Shown here: positions 38,647-48,042 of the stretch, one piece after another
How positions within the stretch are numbered: the first letter of the stretch is position 1
Layout of the letters: every line of letters starts with the position of its first letter
Source: Paracoccaceae bacterium
Lineage (GTDB): Bacteria; Pseudomonadota; Alphaproteobacteria; Rhodobacterales; Rhodobacteraceae
DNA: 64,000 bases
Direction of reading: 5' to 3'
NCBI GenBank assembly: GCA_030697175.1
Contig: JAUYQR010000011.1
Location: 744,001 to 808,000, forward strand
Position numbers and translations under genes: made by a program
Notes under the pieces: generated by a model
The model's database searches: none
What the model saw: only the letters and a program-made list of their open reading frames with translations
What the model was told of the DNA's origin: nothing

Positions 38647-38967
38647 TCAGAAGCGTCTCGGTTGACCCGGCGCGACTTGACCGACCGATGCCTTTTGCCC
38701 CTTGGCATCATAGGTCGTCAGCGCGGGCTCGGCGGAAATCTCTGCCAGCCGCCCGCGTGCGGTGCGAAGGCCCTGTGCAGCGGCGCGCAAGAGGCGCTGG
38801 TTTCGCATCGCCTTGCGCCGGAGACGTTCGGCTGCCGCGTGATCGACCACGCGGATATCCGGGGGTGTCTCCATCTCTGCCGTCAGCCGGGCAAGCCCGC
38901 GCAGGTCACCGGACAGGAGCGCGCGGTAGGTCTGGTCCAGGACGCTGTCCAAGTCAGGGTGCTGCAT
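38647..38967 (-). CDS. FlgN-like flagellar protein
   Basis: 106 residues, helical and basic. The C-terminus GRLAEISAEPALTTYDAKGQ resembles the FlgN-type proteins of alphaproteobacteria, which are export chaperones for the hook-filament junction proteins. It overlaps the flgJ-like gene by 14 bases. The family call is tentative. Confidence 0.6.
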   Translation of the reverse strand: MQHPDLDSVLDQTYRALLSGDLRGLARLTAEMETPPDIRVVDHAAAERLRRKAMRNQRLLRAAAQGLRTARGRLAEISAEPALTTYDAKGQKASVGQVAPGQPRRF

Positions 38968-39247
38968 TGTCTCTCTCCGACAGGGACCTGAAGATCATTT
39001 CCGCAAGGCCGATACCGCCCTTTTCTACCATCAGCCGAGCCTGCTCCTGTTTCAGGAACGATGCGAACTGTTCTTCGCCGTGGCCACCGCCAAACTCTTC
39101 GCTAGGTGCGCCAAGGCCGGCCTGACCAAGCATTTCAGCCAGAAAAGACGCTTCGAGCGCCTTTGCCTGTGTCATCAACTGCTGGTTTCGGTCCGCGATC
39201 GGGGGGGCTTGTGCGGCCGTCGGGTGGATCGTCGGGTGAATTTGCAT
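38954..39247 (-). CDS. flgJ: FlgJ-like rod-binding (rod cap) protein
   Basis: 97 residues: only the rod-binding domain of FlgJ. LMTQAKALEASFLAEMLGQAG near 24 and EEQFASFLKQEQARLMVEKGGIGLAEMIF-like sequence in the second half (key residues F61, E66, G77) match that domain. The C-terminal muramidase of enterobacterial FlgJ is missing; the separate transglycosylase at 24728 probably supplies it. Start at ATG 39247 (MQIHPTIHP); the frame runs on upstream without support. Confidence 0.82.
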   Translation of the reverse strand: MQIHPTIHPTAAQAPPIADRNQQLMTQAKALEASFLAEMLGQAGLGAPSEEFGGGHGEEQFASFLKQEQARLMVEKGGIGLAEMIFRSLSERDNAAP

Positions 39248-39356
39248 CGCATCGCTCCGATGAGGCGGATTTTCGGCATTCTTCGCGATCCGGGTAAAGA
39301 ATGGGTAACCAGTTGCGGGGGATAAGTGGGAGGTCCTGAAAGAATTCCGGAAAACG

Positions 39357-40853
39357 ATGCAAGCAATGTTACCCATCCTGCTGCTCTCGATGCCGCGCGC
39401 CGCAGACGTCCCGGGCGAAGGCGAGGCGAACCATGACGTCAGCTTCGGTGCTGAATTCGATGCGGCTTCCGCATTTGCGGACGCATCGGCCGCGGGCGAT
39501 GTAAATCTGGCCTTGCCGGACACGGTCAAGGTAAGTGACGTGGCTACCGCGGGCATCAGGATCCCGGACTTCTGGCTGGTGCGACCGCTGCCCGCTCCAA
39601 CGATTTCGGAACCGCCAAGCGGGGCAGTTGAGGCGCAGCCTGGCGGCCCCTATGTCCTCCCGTTGGAGGGCGCGCCAGCCTTGGCACCGTTTGGCGCTGT
39701 CCCGCCGATTGAGCGCAAGGATCATGGACCGAAGGGGGGCATCAAGGAGGCTTTTGGTGCAGCAGATGGGGACGTGAAAGACCTGCCGGTGTCACCTTCG
39801 ACACCGCGGTTGAGTGGCGGTGCATTTGCGGTAGCTCGCCATCCCGCCGCTGATACTGCTGTTGCGGGACTGACTCCGGTCCCAGCCGAGCCGGTGACCG
39901 TCGTTCAATCGGGTGCGGGTTGGCCTGAATCGGTTCAGGGACTGGTGCCGGTCCGCGCCTCTGTTCCCGTTCCTGTCCCTGACTCTTTCCCTGCCTCTGC
40001 CAATCGCGAAGCAATGGCGGCACCCGTCGGCGACAGCGGTCGCCCCGCTTTTGTGCCTCCGCGTCCAGAGGAGGACGTTGACCGAGCGCCGCCCATCCCA
40101 TCTGCCGCAGAGGTGCCGCGCTTGCTGCCGGCAATGGAGCCTGATGGGGCGGAAACCGGGGATGCGGCCATAAAGGGGCAAGTTCAGGAGGAAGGCACCG
40201 CCCCGCGCCTTGAGCCGACCCCGACGCCAAAGGGGGAAGGGCGACTTGGCCCGCCTGTCATGCCAGGGGAGGCGCGCTTTGCCTGCGTCGCAACCATTGC
40301 AATGCTACCGGGCGACGTGCGGTCTGTGCCGTTTCACCCTTTGACCGACGACCTTCCGGACGCAGCCAGCACTGTGACGGGCCTGCACGGCAGCCTGCAG
40401 TGGCCAAGTCTGCAGCCATCGGGCCCGGCCCTACACACAGCGGTGCCTGCAAGCCCGGTTGCCGCGCTGGCCGCACAGATCATTCAAAGTGCGGGTTTGG
40501 GTGAAACCACCACAGAGGTCGCGCTTTCGCCCGACGAGCTTGGCGAGGTCCGGCTGTCTTTTCGACCGCATGAAACCGACGCCAGCCGCATCGTCGTGAT
40601 GATGACGTTTGAGCGGCCCGAGGCGATGGATCTGTTCCGGCGCAATGCCGATCAGCTTGTGGCCGACCTCAAGATGGCCGGCTTCACCGGTGCCGATCTG
40701 GGGTTTGCACAGTCAAATCCCGGGAGCGGAGGGTCGGCTGGTTCTGACCCGCGGACGAACCACGCCATGCCCGTTGCCACCGATGCGCCCCTGGCCGCTG
40801 CCCCTGCCGCACCGCGACCCGGCGCGACGGCTTCCCTTGACCTCAGACTGTGA
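39357..40853 (+). CDS. fliK: flagellar hook-length control protein FliK
   Basis: 498 residues. The long N-terminal part is Pro/Ala/Val-rich and low in complexity, as in the molecular ruler region of FliK. The C-terminal Flg_hook domain (about 375-465) shows TTEVALSPDELGEVRLSF and FERPEAMDLFRRNADQL. FliK sets hook length and triggers the FlhB switch. It is followed after seven bases by flgD. Confidence 0.88.
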   Translation: MQAMLPILLLSMPRAADVPGEGEANHDVSFGAEFDAASAFADASAAGDVNLALPDTVKVSDVATAGIRIPDFWLVRPLPAPTISEPPSGAVEAQPGGPYVLPLEGAPALAPFGAVPPIERKDHGPKGGIKEAFGAADGDVKDLPVSPSTPRLSGGAFAVARHPAADTAVAGLTPVPAEPVTVVQSGAGWPESVQGLVPVRASVPVPVPDSFPASANREAMAAPVGDSGRPAFVPPRPEEDVDRAPPIPSAAEVPRLLPAMEPDGAETGDAAIKGQVQEEGTAPRLEPTPTPKGEGRLGPPVMPGEARFACVATIAMLPGDVRSVPFHPLTDDLPDAASTVTGLHGSLQWPSLQPSGPALHTAVPASPVAALAAQIIQSAGLGETTTEVALSPDELGEVRLSFRPHETDASRIVVMMTFERPEAMDLFRRNADQLVADLKMAGFTGADLGFAQSNPGSGGSAGSDPRTNHAMPVATDAPLAAAPAAPRPGATASLDLRL

Positions 40854-40860
40854 GTAGCCA

Positions 40861-41523
40861 ATGACCATAAGTCCCGTCACCGCCACAACGCCTTCTGCCT
40901 CAAGCCCCGCTACCGGCCAGGGCACCAGCAAGATCAGTTCCGACTTCACGACCTTTCTGAAGATGCTGACGGTGCAGATGCAAAATCAGGACCCGCTGAA
41001 CCCGATCGATTCCAGCGATTATGCCGTGCAACTGGCTACATTCTCGGGTGTCGAACAGCAGGTGCAGACGAACCAGTTGCTTGCCGAAATGGCCGGGCGT
41101 TTTGCCCAGCTTGGAATGTCGGAAATGGCCGGATGGATCGGACAGGAGGCCCGGTCAAGCGCGGCGGTCTGGTATGACGGCAGCGCGGTCAGCCTGTCGC
41201 CGAACCCGGCGGTAGGATCGACGCGGGCCGTGATCGTGGTAAAGGACGCGCAGGGCAACCTTGTTTCTCGCGAAGAAATTCCACCCACCGCCGAGCCTTA
41301 CCAATGGCTTGGTGCCGACGTTACGGGCGAACCGCTGCCCGAAGGCAGGTATCAGATTGCCCTTGAAAGCTGGAAAGGCGAGCAGTTGATCGACACCCGC
41401 GCGGTCGAACACTATGCCCGCGTCATCGAGGCGAGGGGCGGCAGCGATGGCACGCGACTGGTGCTGGAAGGCGGCATTGAAGTGGCCGCATCAGCGGTCA
41501 CCGGCCTGAGGCTGCCGCAATAA
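40861..41523 (+). CDS. flgD: flagellar hook capping protein FlgD
   Basis: 220 residues. N-terminal FLKMLTVQMQNQDPLNPID near 37-55 and FSGVEQQVQTNQLL near 66 are family hallmarks, with a Tudor/FnIII-like C-terminal half. FlgD caps the growing hook. The hook gene flgE does not follow; instead the convergent ubiB begins one base later, which marks the right edge of the flagellar locus. Confidence 0.95.
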   Translation: MTISPVTATTPSASSPATGQGTSKISSDFTTFLKMLTVQMQNQDPLNPIDSSDYAVQLATFSGVEQQVQTNQLLAEMAGRFAQLGMSEMAGWIGQEARSSAAVWYDGSAVSLSPNPAVGSTRAVIVVKDAQGNLVSREEIPPTAEPYQWLGADVTGEPLPEGRYQIALESWKGEQLIDTRAVEHYARVIEARGGSDGTRLVLEGGIEVAASAVTGLRLPQ

Positions 41524-41524
41524 G

Positions 41525-43057
41525 CTAAAGCAACTCGGCCACGCCAAGGCCCGCAGCGAAGGCAGCAAGGATCACGGCCACCCAGACAAGCGGATGTACC
41601 CGACGGCGGACCACGGCAACCGGGGTGAGGGAATTGCCGGCCTTGATCAGTTGCGCCTCGACCAAGGCCGGAAGCTTTGGCCCGAATCGCGCCAGCACCC
41701 GCGCAGTCTTGGCCAGATCGCGCAACAGGGCCTTTGGACCGACGTTTTCCTTGATGTAGCCTTCGACGATAGGCTTGGCGACTTCCCAGATGTTGATATG
41801 CGGGTCCAGCGACCGCGCAACGCCCTCGACCACCACCATCGTCCGCTGCAACAGGATCAGCTCGGTCCTGGTTTCCATACCAAAGCGTTCGGTCACCTCG
41901 AACAGATAGGCGAGCAGCCGGGCCATCGAGATGCGGCTGGCATCCATCCCGAAGATCGGCTCGCCAACCGCCCGCAGCGCGCGGGCGAATTCGTCGATGT
42001 CACGGTCGGGCGGCACGTAGCCCGCCTCGAAATGCACCTCTGCCACGCGGCGGTAATCCTTGCGGATAAAGCCGAACAGAATCTCGGCATAGACGCGGCG
42101 TGTATACTCGTCGATCCGGCCCATGATGCCGAAATCATAGGCGATGATGTCGCCGTTCGGCGCGATCTTCAGGTTGCCCTGATGCATGTCGGCATGGAAG
42201 AATCCGTCGCGCAGCGCGTGGTTCAGGAACAGGTGCAACACCCGTGCGCCAAGCACCTTGCGGTCATGACCGGCAGCGTCGATGGCCGCGTTTTCGTTCA
42301 GCCCGATACCCTCGGCCCAGCCCAGCGTCATCACATTGCGGCTGGACAGGAACCAGTAGGGCTTGGGCACCTGAAAGCCTTCGTCCTTGGCGGTGTTCGA
42401 TCCGAATTCGGCGGCGGCCGAGGATTCCAGCCGCAGGTCCAGCTCTCCCATCACCACGCCTTCGAAATGCGTGATCACGTCCATCGGCCGCAGCCGGCGC
42501 GCGGCTGGCGCCAAAAGCTCGATCCCGCGCGCGGCAAGGTAGAAGGCGTCGATATCCTTGCGGAAGGCCCGTTCGATGCCGGGCCGAAGCACCTTGACCG
42601 CCACATCCTCGCCGGTATCGGCAAGCCGCGCACGATGCACCTGCGCGATGGAGGCGGCGGCGACCGGTTCGGAAAACTCGGAGAAAAGCTCGCTGACCGG
42701 CAGTTCCAGTTCCGCTTCGATCATCCGCTTCGCGATTTCGGTGGGGAACGGCGGCAGCTTGTCCTGCAGGTATTTGAGTTGCACCGCCAGTTCGTCGCCG
42801 ACGATGTCCGGGCGGGTGGACAAGACCTGCCCGAACTTGATGTAGGCCGGGCCAAGCGCGGTAAGCGCGCGCGTCGCCGGCGGCAACGCCGGGTCACCCT
42901 TCAGACCAAGCCATTTGAAGGGCCAACCGAGCATTCTGGCTGCGAAGCGCAGCCGGGGAGGCGCGCGGAACGCCTCGAGGACGACATCCATCGCGCCGGT
43001 GCGTTCCAGCGTTGCCCCGGTCCGGATCAGCCGGATGATGTTGTGCGGCCCCCTCAC
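41525..43057 (-). CDS. ubiB: ubiquinone biosynthesis accessory kinase-like protein UbiB
   Basis: 510 residues, ABC1/AarF family. The KxGQ-type motif is in [14 protein letters not shown] near 70-83. Kinase-like residues [14 protein letters not shown] near 152 and [26 protein letters not shown] near 290 (key residues D292, N296, D308) follow. Two C-terminal transmembrane helices include [15 protein letters not shown]. UbiB supports ubiquinone synthesis, probably by extracting intermediates from the membrane. The start overlaps the ubiE stop by four bases. Confidence 0.95.
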   Translation of the reverse strand: MRGPHNIIRLIRTGATLERTGAMDVVLEAFRAPPRLRFAARMLGWPFKWLGLKGDPALPPATRALTALGPAYIKFGQVLSTRPDIVGDELAVQLKYLQDKLPPFPTEIAKRMIEAELELPVSELFSEFSEPVAAASIAQVHRARLADTGEDVAVKVLRPGIERAFRKDIDAFYLAARGIELLAPAARRLRPMDVITHFEGVVMGELDLRLESSAAAEFGSNTAKDEGFQVPKPYWFLSSRNVMTLGWAEGIGLNENAAIDAAGHDRKVLGARVLHLFLNHALRDGFFHADMHQGNLKIAPNGDIIAYDFGIMGRIDEYTRRVYAEILFGFIRKDYRRVAEVHFEAGYVPPDRDIDEFARALRAVGEPIFGMDASRISMARLLAYLFEVTERFGMETRTELILLQRTMVVVEGVARSLDPHINIWEVAKPIVEGYIKENVGPKALLRDLAKTARVLARFGPKLPALVEAQLIKAGNSLTPVAVVRRRVHPLVWVAVILAAFAAGLGVAELL

Positions 43058-43806
43058 AGTTTCCAGCCGGAATGCAGGGCCGCGACGCCCATCGTGAGGT
43101 TGCGATACTTTACCTGACCAAAGCCCGCCGCGCGGATCATGCCGGCAAAGGTTTCCTGATCGGGAAACTTGCGGATGCTTTCGACCAGATACTGATAGCT
43201 GTCACGGTCTCCGGCGACGACCTGACCCATCACCGGGATCACGTTGAAGGAGTAAAGATCGTAGGCCTTTTGCAGCAGGTCGTTCGGGATATGACTGAAC
43301 TCCAGCACCATCAGACGCCCGCCGCGGCGCAGCACGCGGTAAGCCTCGGTCAGTGCATCGGCGATCCGGGTCACGTTCCGGATGCCGAACGAGATCGTGT
43401 AGACGTCAAAACTGGCGTCCGGAAACGGCAGCGCCATCGCATCGCCGATGACCCAATCCAGCCTGTCGGACTGCTGCTCCGCTTCGGCGCGCTTGCGGCC
43501 TTCGATCAGCATCGGCTCGGTCAGGTCGCAGACCACCGCCGTTGTGCCAGCCGCGCGTTTCAGGAAGCGGAACGCCACGTCACCGGTGCCGCCCGCCACA
43601 TCCAGCAGGCGCTGACCTGGCCGGGGTGCCAGCCAATCCATCATCGCGTCCTTCCAGAGGCGATGCACGCCGCCGGACATAAGGTCGTTCATCACGTCAT
43701 ACTTCGACGCCACGCGCGAAAAGACGCCTTGCACCATACCGGCCTTTTCGGCCTCTGGCACGTCCTGGAACCCGAAGTGGGTGGTCTTGTCGTCTTCGCT
43801 GGTCAT
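43054..43806 (-). CDS. ubiE: ubiquinone/menaquinone C-methyltransferase UbiE
   Basis: 250 residues. SAM-binding motif I is [16 protein letters not shown] near 67-82; [17 protein letters not shown] near 135 and [10 protein letters not shown] near 165 complete the family pattern. It methylates the benzoquinone ring in ubiquinone synthesis. Start at ATG 43806; the frame extends upstream over the mutM promoter. It forms an operon with ubiB and is divergent from mutM. Confidence 0.96.
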   Translation of the reverse strand: MTSEDDKTTHFGFQDVPEAEKAGMVQGVFSRVASKYDVMNDLMSGGVHRLWKDAMMDWLAPRPGQRLLDVAGGTGDVAFRFLKRAAGTTAVVCDLTEPMLIEGRKRAEAEQQSDRLDWVIGDAMALPFPDASFDVYTISFGIRNVTRIADALTEAYRVLRRGGRLMVLEFSHIPNDLLQKAYDLYSFNVIPVMGQVVAGDRDSYQYLVESIRKFPDQETFAGMIRAAGFGQVKYRNLTMGVAALHSGWKL

Positions 43807-43953
43807 CCGGGCCTGCCTTCGCAAAACGCGTCTCGCCGGGATATAGCGCTGGCCGCCCGCCGAGGGAAACCGCAAACTGCCGCAGGCTGCACCAAAGCCA
43901 TTGTCGCCCGCGCCGCTTTCGTCGAAGTTGGTGCGCCAAGGAACCGAGGTGCC

Positions 43954-44799
43954 ATGCCCGAACTGCCCGAAGTGGAAACCGTCCGCCGTGGTCTTGCCCC
44001 GGTGATGGAGGGTCAGGTGATCACCCGGGCCGAGGTCAACCGCCCCAACCTGCGCTGGCCTTTGCCCGAGCGCATGGCCGAGCGGCTGACCGGCCAGCAA
44101 GTTCTGGCGCTGCGCCGACGCTCCAAATACATCCTTGCGGACCTGTCGTCCGGGGAAACGCTGCTGATCCATCTTGGCATGTCGGGCCGGATGCTGATTT
44201 CAGGCGCCATGGTGGGCGAATTTCATCATGACCATCCCGCACTCCAGAAACACGACCATGTCGTGCTGCACATGTCGGGCGGCGCACGCATCACCTTCAA
44301 TGATGCCCGCCGCTTCGGGGCGATGGACCTGATGCCCACCGCCACAGCCGCCGCGCACCCGCTTTTGGCCAGTATCGGCCCTGAACCCTTTGGCAATGAT
44401 TTCAGCGAGCCCTACCTTGCTGCGCGCCTTAAGGGCCGTAACACGCCGATCAAATCCGCGCTTCTGGATCAGCGGATCGTGGCGGGGCTTGGCAACATCT
44501 ATGTCTGCGAAACACTGTTCCGCGCCGGGGTCAGCCCGCTGCGGCTGGCCGGCAAGGTCAAGAAGCCTGCCGCTCTCGTTCCGATCATCCGCCAGGTGCT
44601 GACCGAAGCGATAGACGCGGGCGGGTCATCGCTGAAGGACTACCGTCAGACGGATGGCGAACTTGGCTATTTTCAAAAGCATTTCCAGGTCTATGGCCGC
44701 GAAGGCCAGCCGTGTGAAACGCCGGGATGCAGTTCCATGATCACCCGCACCGTACAATCCGGCCGCTCCTCGTTCTGGTGCCCCGACTGCCAGAGGTGA
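43954..44799 (+). CDS. mutM: formamidopyrimidine-DNA glycosylase (Fpg/MutM)
   Basis: 281 residues. It removes oxidised purines such as 8-oxoguanine and nicks the abasic site. [13 protein letters not shown] with the catalytic Pro2 and Glu3 follows the initiator Met. [21 protein letters not shown] and [18 protein letters not shown] are conserved. The C-terminal zinc finger has CETPGC and CPDC. The start is ATG 43954, required for Pro2 chemistry. Confidence 0.97.
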   Translation: MPELPEVETVRRGLAPVMEGQVITRAEVNRPNLRWPLPERMAERLTGQQVLALRRRSKYILADLSSGETLLIHLGMSGRMLISGAMVGEFHHDHPALQKHDHVVLHMSGGARITFNDARRFGAMDLMPTATAAAHPLLASIGPEPFGNDFSEPYLAARLKGRNTPIKSALLDQRIVAGLGNIYVCETLFRAGVSPLRLAGKVKKPAALVPIIRQVLTEAIDAGGSSLKDYRQTDGELGYFQKHFQVYGREGQPCETPGCSSMITRTVQSGRSSFWCPDCQR

Positions 44800-44858
44800 C
44801 TTGTCATCGCCCCTTTTGGTGCTAGGAGTCACCGCACCCAAAACGGCGGAGCGGCGCA

Positions 44859-45635
44859 ATGGCCTACAGCACACTGATCGTCGAGATCGAGGACTATGTT
44901 GCCCTCATTCGCCTCAATCGCCCCGACGCGCTGAACGCGCTGAATTCCCAACTGATGGGCGAGCTTGCCGCCGCGGTCACGTCCGCCGATTCAAATGACA
45001 AGGTGCGCTGCATCATCATCACCGGATCCGAGAAGGCTTTTGCCGCCGGCGCGGATGTGCGGGAAATGGCCGAAAAGACCTTTACCGAGGTCTATTTCGA
45101 CAACCTTTTCGGCCCCGAGGCTGACGCCATCGCCAAGGTGCGCAAGCCGGTGATCGCGGCCGTTTCCGGCTATTGCCTGGGTGGGGGGTGCGAACTTGCG
45201 ATGCTGGCGGATTTCATCATCGCCGCCGACACCGCCAAGTTCGGCCAGCCGGAAATCAACCTCGGCATCGTGGCCGGTATGGGCGGCACACAGCGGCTGA
45301 CCCGCGCAGTCGGCAAGTCGAAGTCGATGGACATGCATCTGACCGGCCGGTTCATGGATGCTGCCGAGGCAGAGCGGTGCGGGCTGGTGAGCCGCGTCGT
45401 GCCCGCGAAATCCCTGATCGAGGAGGCGATGAAGTCCGCCGCCAAGATCGTCGAGAAATCCTGCATAACCGCAATGGTCGTGAAAGAGACGGTCAATCGG
45501 TCGCAGGAAACCAGCTTGTCCGAAGGACTTCTTTTCGAGCGCCGGATGTTCCATGCCCTGTTTGCGACCGAGGACCAGAAAGAAGGCATGGCGGCCTTTC
45601 TGGAAAAGCGCCAGCCGCAGTTCCGCGACAAGTAG
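44859..45635 (+). CDS. enoyl-CoA hydratase
   Basis: 258 residues, crotonase family. It hydrates 2-trans-enoyl-CoA in beta-oxidation. The oxyanion-hole segments are [12 protein letters not shown] near 64 and [13 protein letters not shown] near 105. The two catalytic glutamates are in GGGCELAM and [19 protein letters not shown] precedes the ATG. It stands alone between mutM and rpsT. Confidence 0.93.
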   Translation: MAYSTLIVEIEDYVALIRLNRPDALNALNSQLMGELAAAVTSADSNDKVRCIIITGSEKAFAAGADVREMAEKTFTEVYFDNLFGPEADAIAKVRKPVIAAVSGYCLGGGCELAMLADFIIAADTAKFGQPEINLGIVAGMGGTQRLTRAVGKSKSMDMHLTGRFMDAAEAERCGLVSRVVPAKSLIEEAMKSAAKIVEKSCITAMVVKETVNRSQETSLSEGLLFERRMFHALFATEDQKEGMAAFLEKRQPQFRDK

Positions 45636-45780
45636 GGCTTTTCTTTTCGCGCGCCTTGTCCTATAGGCCGCCCCACATGCGCGTGGGCCCGCTTAGGCAA
45701 GAATCATTTCCCGACCGTCAGGCCGGGGCCTTTGGTCTTTCGTGCAACCCGTTTGAAACCGAAAGACCGATAGGAAGCCC

Positions 45781-46050
45781 ATGGCAAATACCGCCCAGTC
45801 CAAGAAGCGCGCTCGTCAATCCGAAGCGCGTTATGCCGTGAACAAAGCCCGCCGTTCGCGTATCCGCACGTTCCTGCGCAAGGTCGAAGAAGCGCTGGCC
45901 TCGGGCAATTCTGACGCCGCTGCCGCCGCGCTGAAGGCCGCCCAGCCTGAACTGGCGCGTGGTGTGTCGAAAGGCGTGCTGCACAAGAACACTGTTTCGC
46001 GCAAGATTTCGCGTCTGGCCTCGCGGGTAAAATCGCTGCCGACCGCCTGA
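45781..46050 (+). CDS. rpsT: 30S ribosomal protein S20
   Basis: 89 residues, basic and helical. [21 protein letters not shown] and the C-terminal [23 protein letters not shown]-type ending (key residues H64, K65, N66, R70) are diagnostic. S20 binds 16S rRNA. AGGAAG lies before the ATG. rpsT just upstream of dnaA is usual in Rhodobacteraceae. Confidence 0.97.
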   Translation: MANTAQSKKRARQSEARYAVNKARRSRIRTFLRKVEEALASGNSDAAAAALKAAQPELARGVSKGVLHKNTVSRKISRLASRVKSLPTA

Positions 46051-46571
46051 GAAACGTTAGCAAATGTTACGAGCCAAAGGCGCAACCGAAGGGTTGCGCC
46101 TTTTGTCCTTTTCCGCCCGTCGCGACCACCGGTACGGCGCGGCGTTGCCGATTTGCACACCCCGCCGGATTCGCTTGTTGGTAACCTCTGTCAAGCGAGA
46201 TGTTCGGTTGCGGTCGCTCCGGACCACTTGCTACCTTGGGGATGCGATTCACTTCGTCCTGGGGGACAGGGCTGTTCGTGAACGGAAAGCTGCTGCACAG
46301 CGACTGCGGGTCCATCCGCTTCGTCTGAGTTTTTCGTTTGGGTTCAGCAAGTTAGAGGTGGCGGCCAAGCCGCCCCGCTGACGTGCAGCACGGCACGCCG
46401 AAGGTTCGGTATGCTGCTGACGTTTCTTGTCCCGCAGACTTCAGGCCACAGTCCCCGTCGCGTGCGATGCCGGGACGGTAACCTGTGATCGGTGGGCCGC
46501 ATGGTGACAGACGCTTAGTGCGCACCCTGCGGCAGAACCGCAGGTTTGAACTTTGGGGCAGGTCGAAAAGT
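46051..46571. other. rpsT-dnaA intergenic region
   Basis: 521 bases. After the rpsT terminator the region carries the dnaA promoter and leader. Two GATTC sites (46168-46172 and 46246-46250) fit the GANTC target of the CcrM methylase, which tunes dnaA promoters in Caulobacter. I looked for DnaA boxes (TTATCCACA-like) and an AT-rich unwinding region and found none, so this is probably not the origin itself. Confidence 0.5.
46076..46110 (+). terminator. intrinsic terminator downstream of rpsT
   Basis: AAAGGCGCAACC and GGTTGCGCCTTTT form a 12-pair stem with a GAAG loop, followed by TTTTGTCCTTTT. Confidence 0.9.
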
Positions 46572-47924
46572 ATGACGAACGAAGCGTGGGGCCAGGTGCG
46601 CGAGGAACTGATCAAGCGCGTAGGCAGGAACAACTATGTCACCTGGATCGAGCCTCTGAAGCTGTCTCACCTGAAGAACGGTGTCGCGCGTTTTGAAGTT
46701 CCGACGATCTTTTTCGGCGACTGGGTCCAGCGCAACTACGCCGATCAGATCCGCACCCAGCTTTCCACCGCGGGCGAGCCTGTGGACCGTCTGGAGTTCA
46801 CCGTCAGCACGGGCGCCGTCCGCGCCCAGCCAGCCCGCGCCGCCGCGAAAGCGACCCCGCGCCGCGCCGCCGCTGACGAAGAGCTGCCCGGTGCCCCGCT
46901 TGATGCCCGGTTCACCTTCGACAGCTTTGTCGTCGGCAAGCCGAACGAATTGGCCCATGCAGCTGCGCGCCGTGTGGCCGAGGGCGGCCCGGTCACGTTC
47001 AATCCGCTTTTTCTTTATGGCGGGGTCGGCCTTGGCAAGACGCACCTGATGCATGCCATCGCTCATGAGTTGCAGACCCGCCGCCCGGAATTGCGCGTCC
47101 TTTATCTGTCGGCCGAGCAGTTCATGTACCGCTTCGTGCAGGCCCTTCGTGAACGCCAGATCATGGATTTCAAGGAACTGTTCCGTTCGGTCGACGTGCT
47201 GATGGTGGATGACGTTCAGTTCATCGCCGGCAAGGATTCGACGCAGGAGGAATTCTTTCACACGTTCAACGCCTTGGTCGACCAGAACAAGCAGATCGTG
47301 ATTTCAGCCGACCGCGCCCCTGGCGAGATCAAGGATCTGGAGGATCGCATCAAGTCACGGCTGCAATGCGGCCTTGTGGTCGATCTTCACCCAACCGATT
47401 ACGAACTGCGTCTGGGCATCCTGCAACAGAAGGTCGACTATTACCGCAGCCAGTATCGCGGCTTGGTGCTTGCCGATGGCGTGCTGGAATTCCTTGCGCA
47501 TCGCATCACCTCGAACGTCCGCATCCTCGAAGGCGCGCTGACCCGGCTTTTCGCCTTTGCCTCGCTGGTTGGTCGCGAAATCACACTTGATCTGGCGCAG
47601 GATTGCCTTGCCGACATCCTGCGGTCGTCGGACCGCAAGCTGTCGATCGAGGAAATCCAGCGCAAGGTGGCTGAACATTACAACATCCGCCTGTCCGACA
47701 TGATCGGCCCGAAACGTCTGCGCAACATCGCGCGTCCGCGTCAGGTGGCGATGTATCTTGCAAAGCAACTGACCGCGCGGTCGCTGCCCGAGATCGGCCG
47801 GCGCTTCGGCGGGCGTGACCACACCACGATCATGCACGGTGTGCGCAAGATCGAGGAATTGATGGCCACCGACAGCCAGCTTTCCGACGATCTGCAGCTT
47901 CTGCGCCGTCTGCTGCAAGGCTGA
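46572..47924 (+). CDS. dnaA: chromosomal replication initiator protein DnaA
   Basis: 450 residues. Domain I (about 1-80, NYVTWIEPLKLSHLKNGVARF), a short linker, AAA+ domain III with Walker A FLYGGVGLGKTHLMHAI near 146 and Walker B VLMVDDVQFIAGK near 212, and the DNA-binding domain IV with GGRDHTTIMHGVRKIEEL near 420. DnaA-ATP opens the origin. I chose ATG 46572 (MTNEAWGQVREE); the frame opens at 46485 but relatives begin here. Confidence 0.97.
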   Translation: MTNEAWGQVREELIKRVGRNNYVTWIEPLKLSHLKNGVARFEVPTIFFGDWVQRNYADQIRTQLSTAGEPVDRLEFTVSTGAVRAQPARAAAKATPRRAAADEELPGAPLDARFTFDSFVVGKPNELAHAAARRVAEGGPVTFNPLFLYGGVGLGKTHLMHAIAHELQTRRPELRVLYLSAEQFMYRFVQALRERQIMDFKELFRSVDVLMVDDVQFIAGKDSTQEEFFHTFNALVDQNKQIVISADRAPGEIKDLEDRIKSRLQCGLVVDLHPTDYELRLGILQQKVDYYRSQYRGLVLADGVLEFLAHRITSNVRILEGALTRLFAFASLVGREITLDLAQDCLADILRSSDRKLSIEEIQRKVAEHYNIRLSDMIGPKRLRNIARPRQVAMYLAKQLTARSLPEIGRRFGGRDHTTIMHGVRKIEELMATDSQLSDDLQLLRRLLQG

Positions 47925-48009
47925 CACCCGCACGGCCTTGACGGCCTTTGCAATCACCCGCAATGTCCGCACAAAGGCTTGTGAACCGGCGAAAACCGGG
48001 TAAATTTGG

Positions 48010-48027
48010 CGTCCCTTCAAGGGGACG
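48010..48027 (+). promoter_or_regulatory. small hairpin upstream of dnaN
   Basis: CGTCCC and GGGACG pair across a six-base loop, 15 bases before the dnaN start and just ahead of its GGGGGAAG ribosome binding site. It may influence dnaN translation or be a weak dnaA terminator. Confidence 0.3.
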
Positions 48028-48042
48028 TCTGGGGGAAGTGAC

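Noticed and set aside
46105-46571. Replication origin upstream of dnaA
   Set aside because: No cluster of DnaA boxes and no AT-rich unwinding region.
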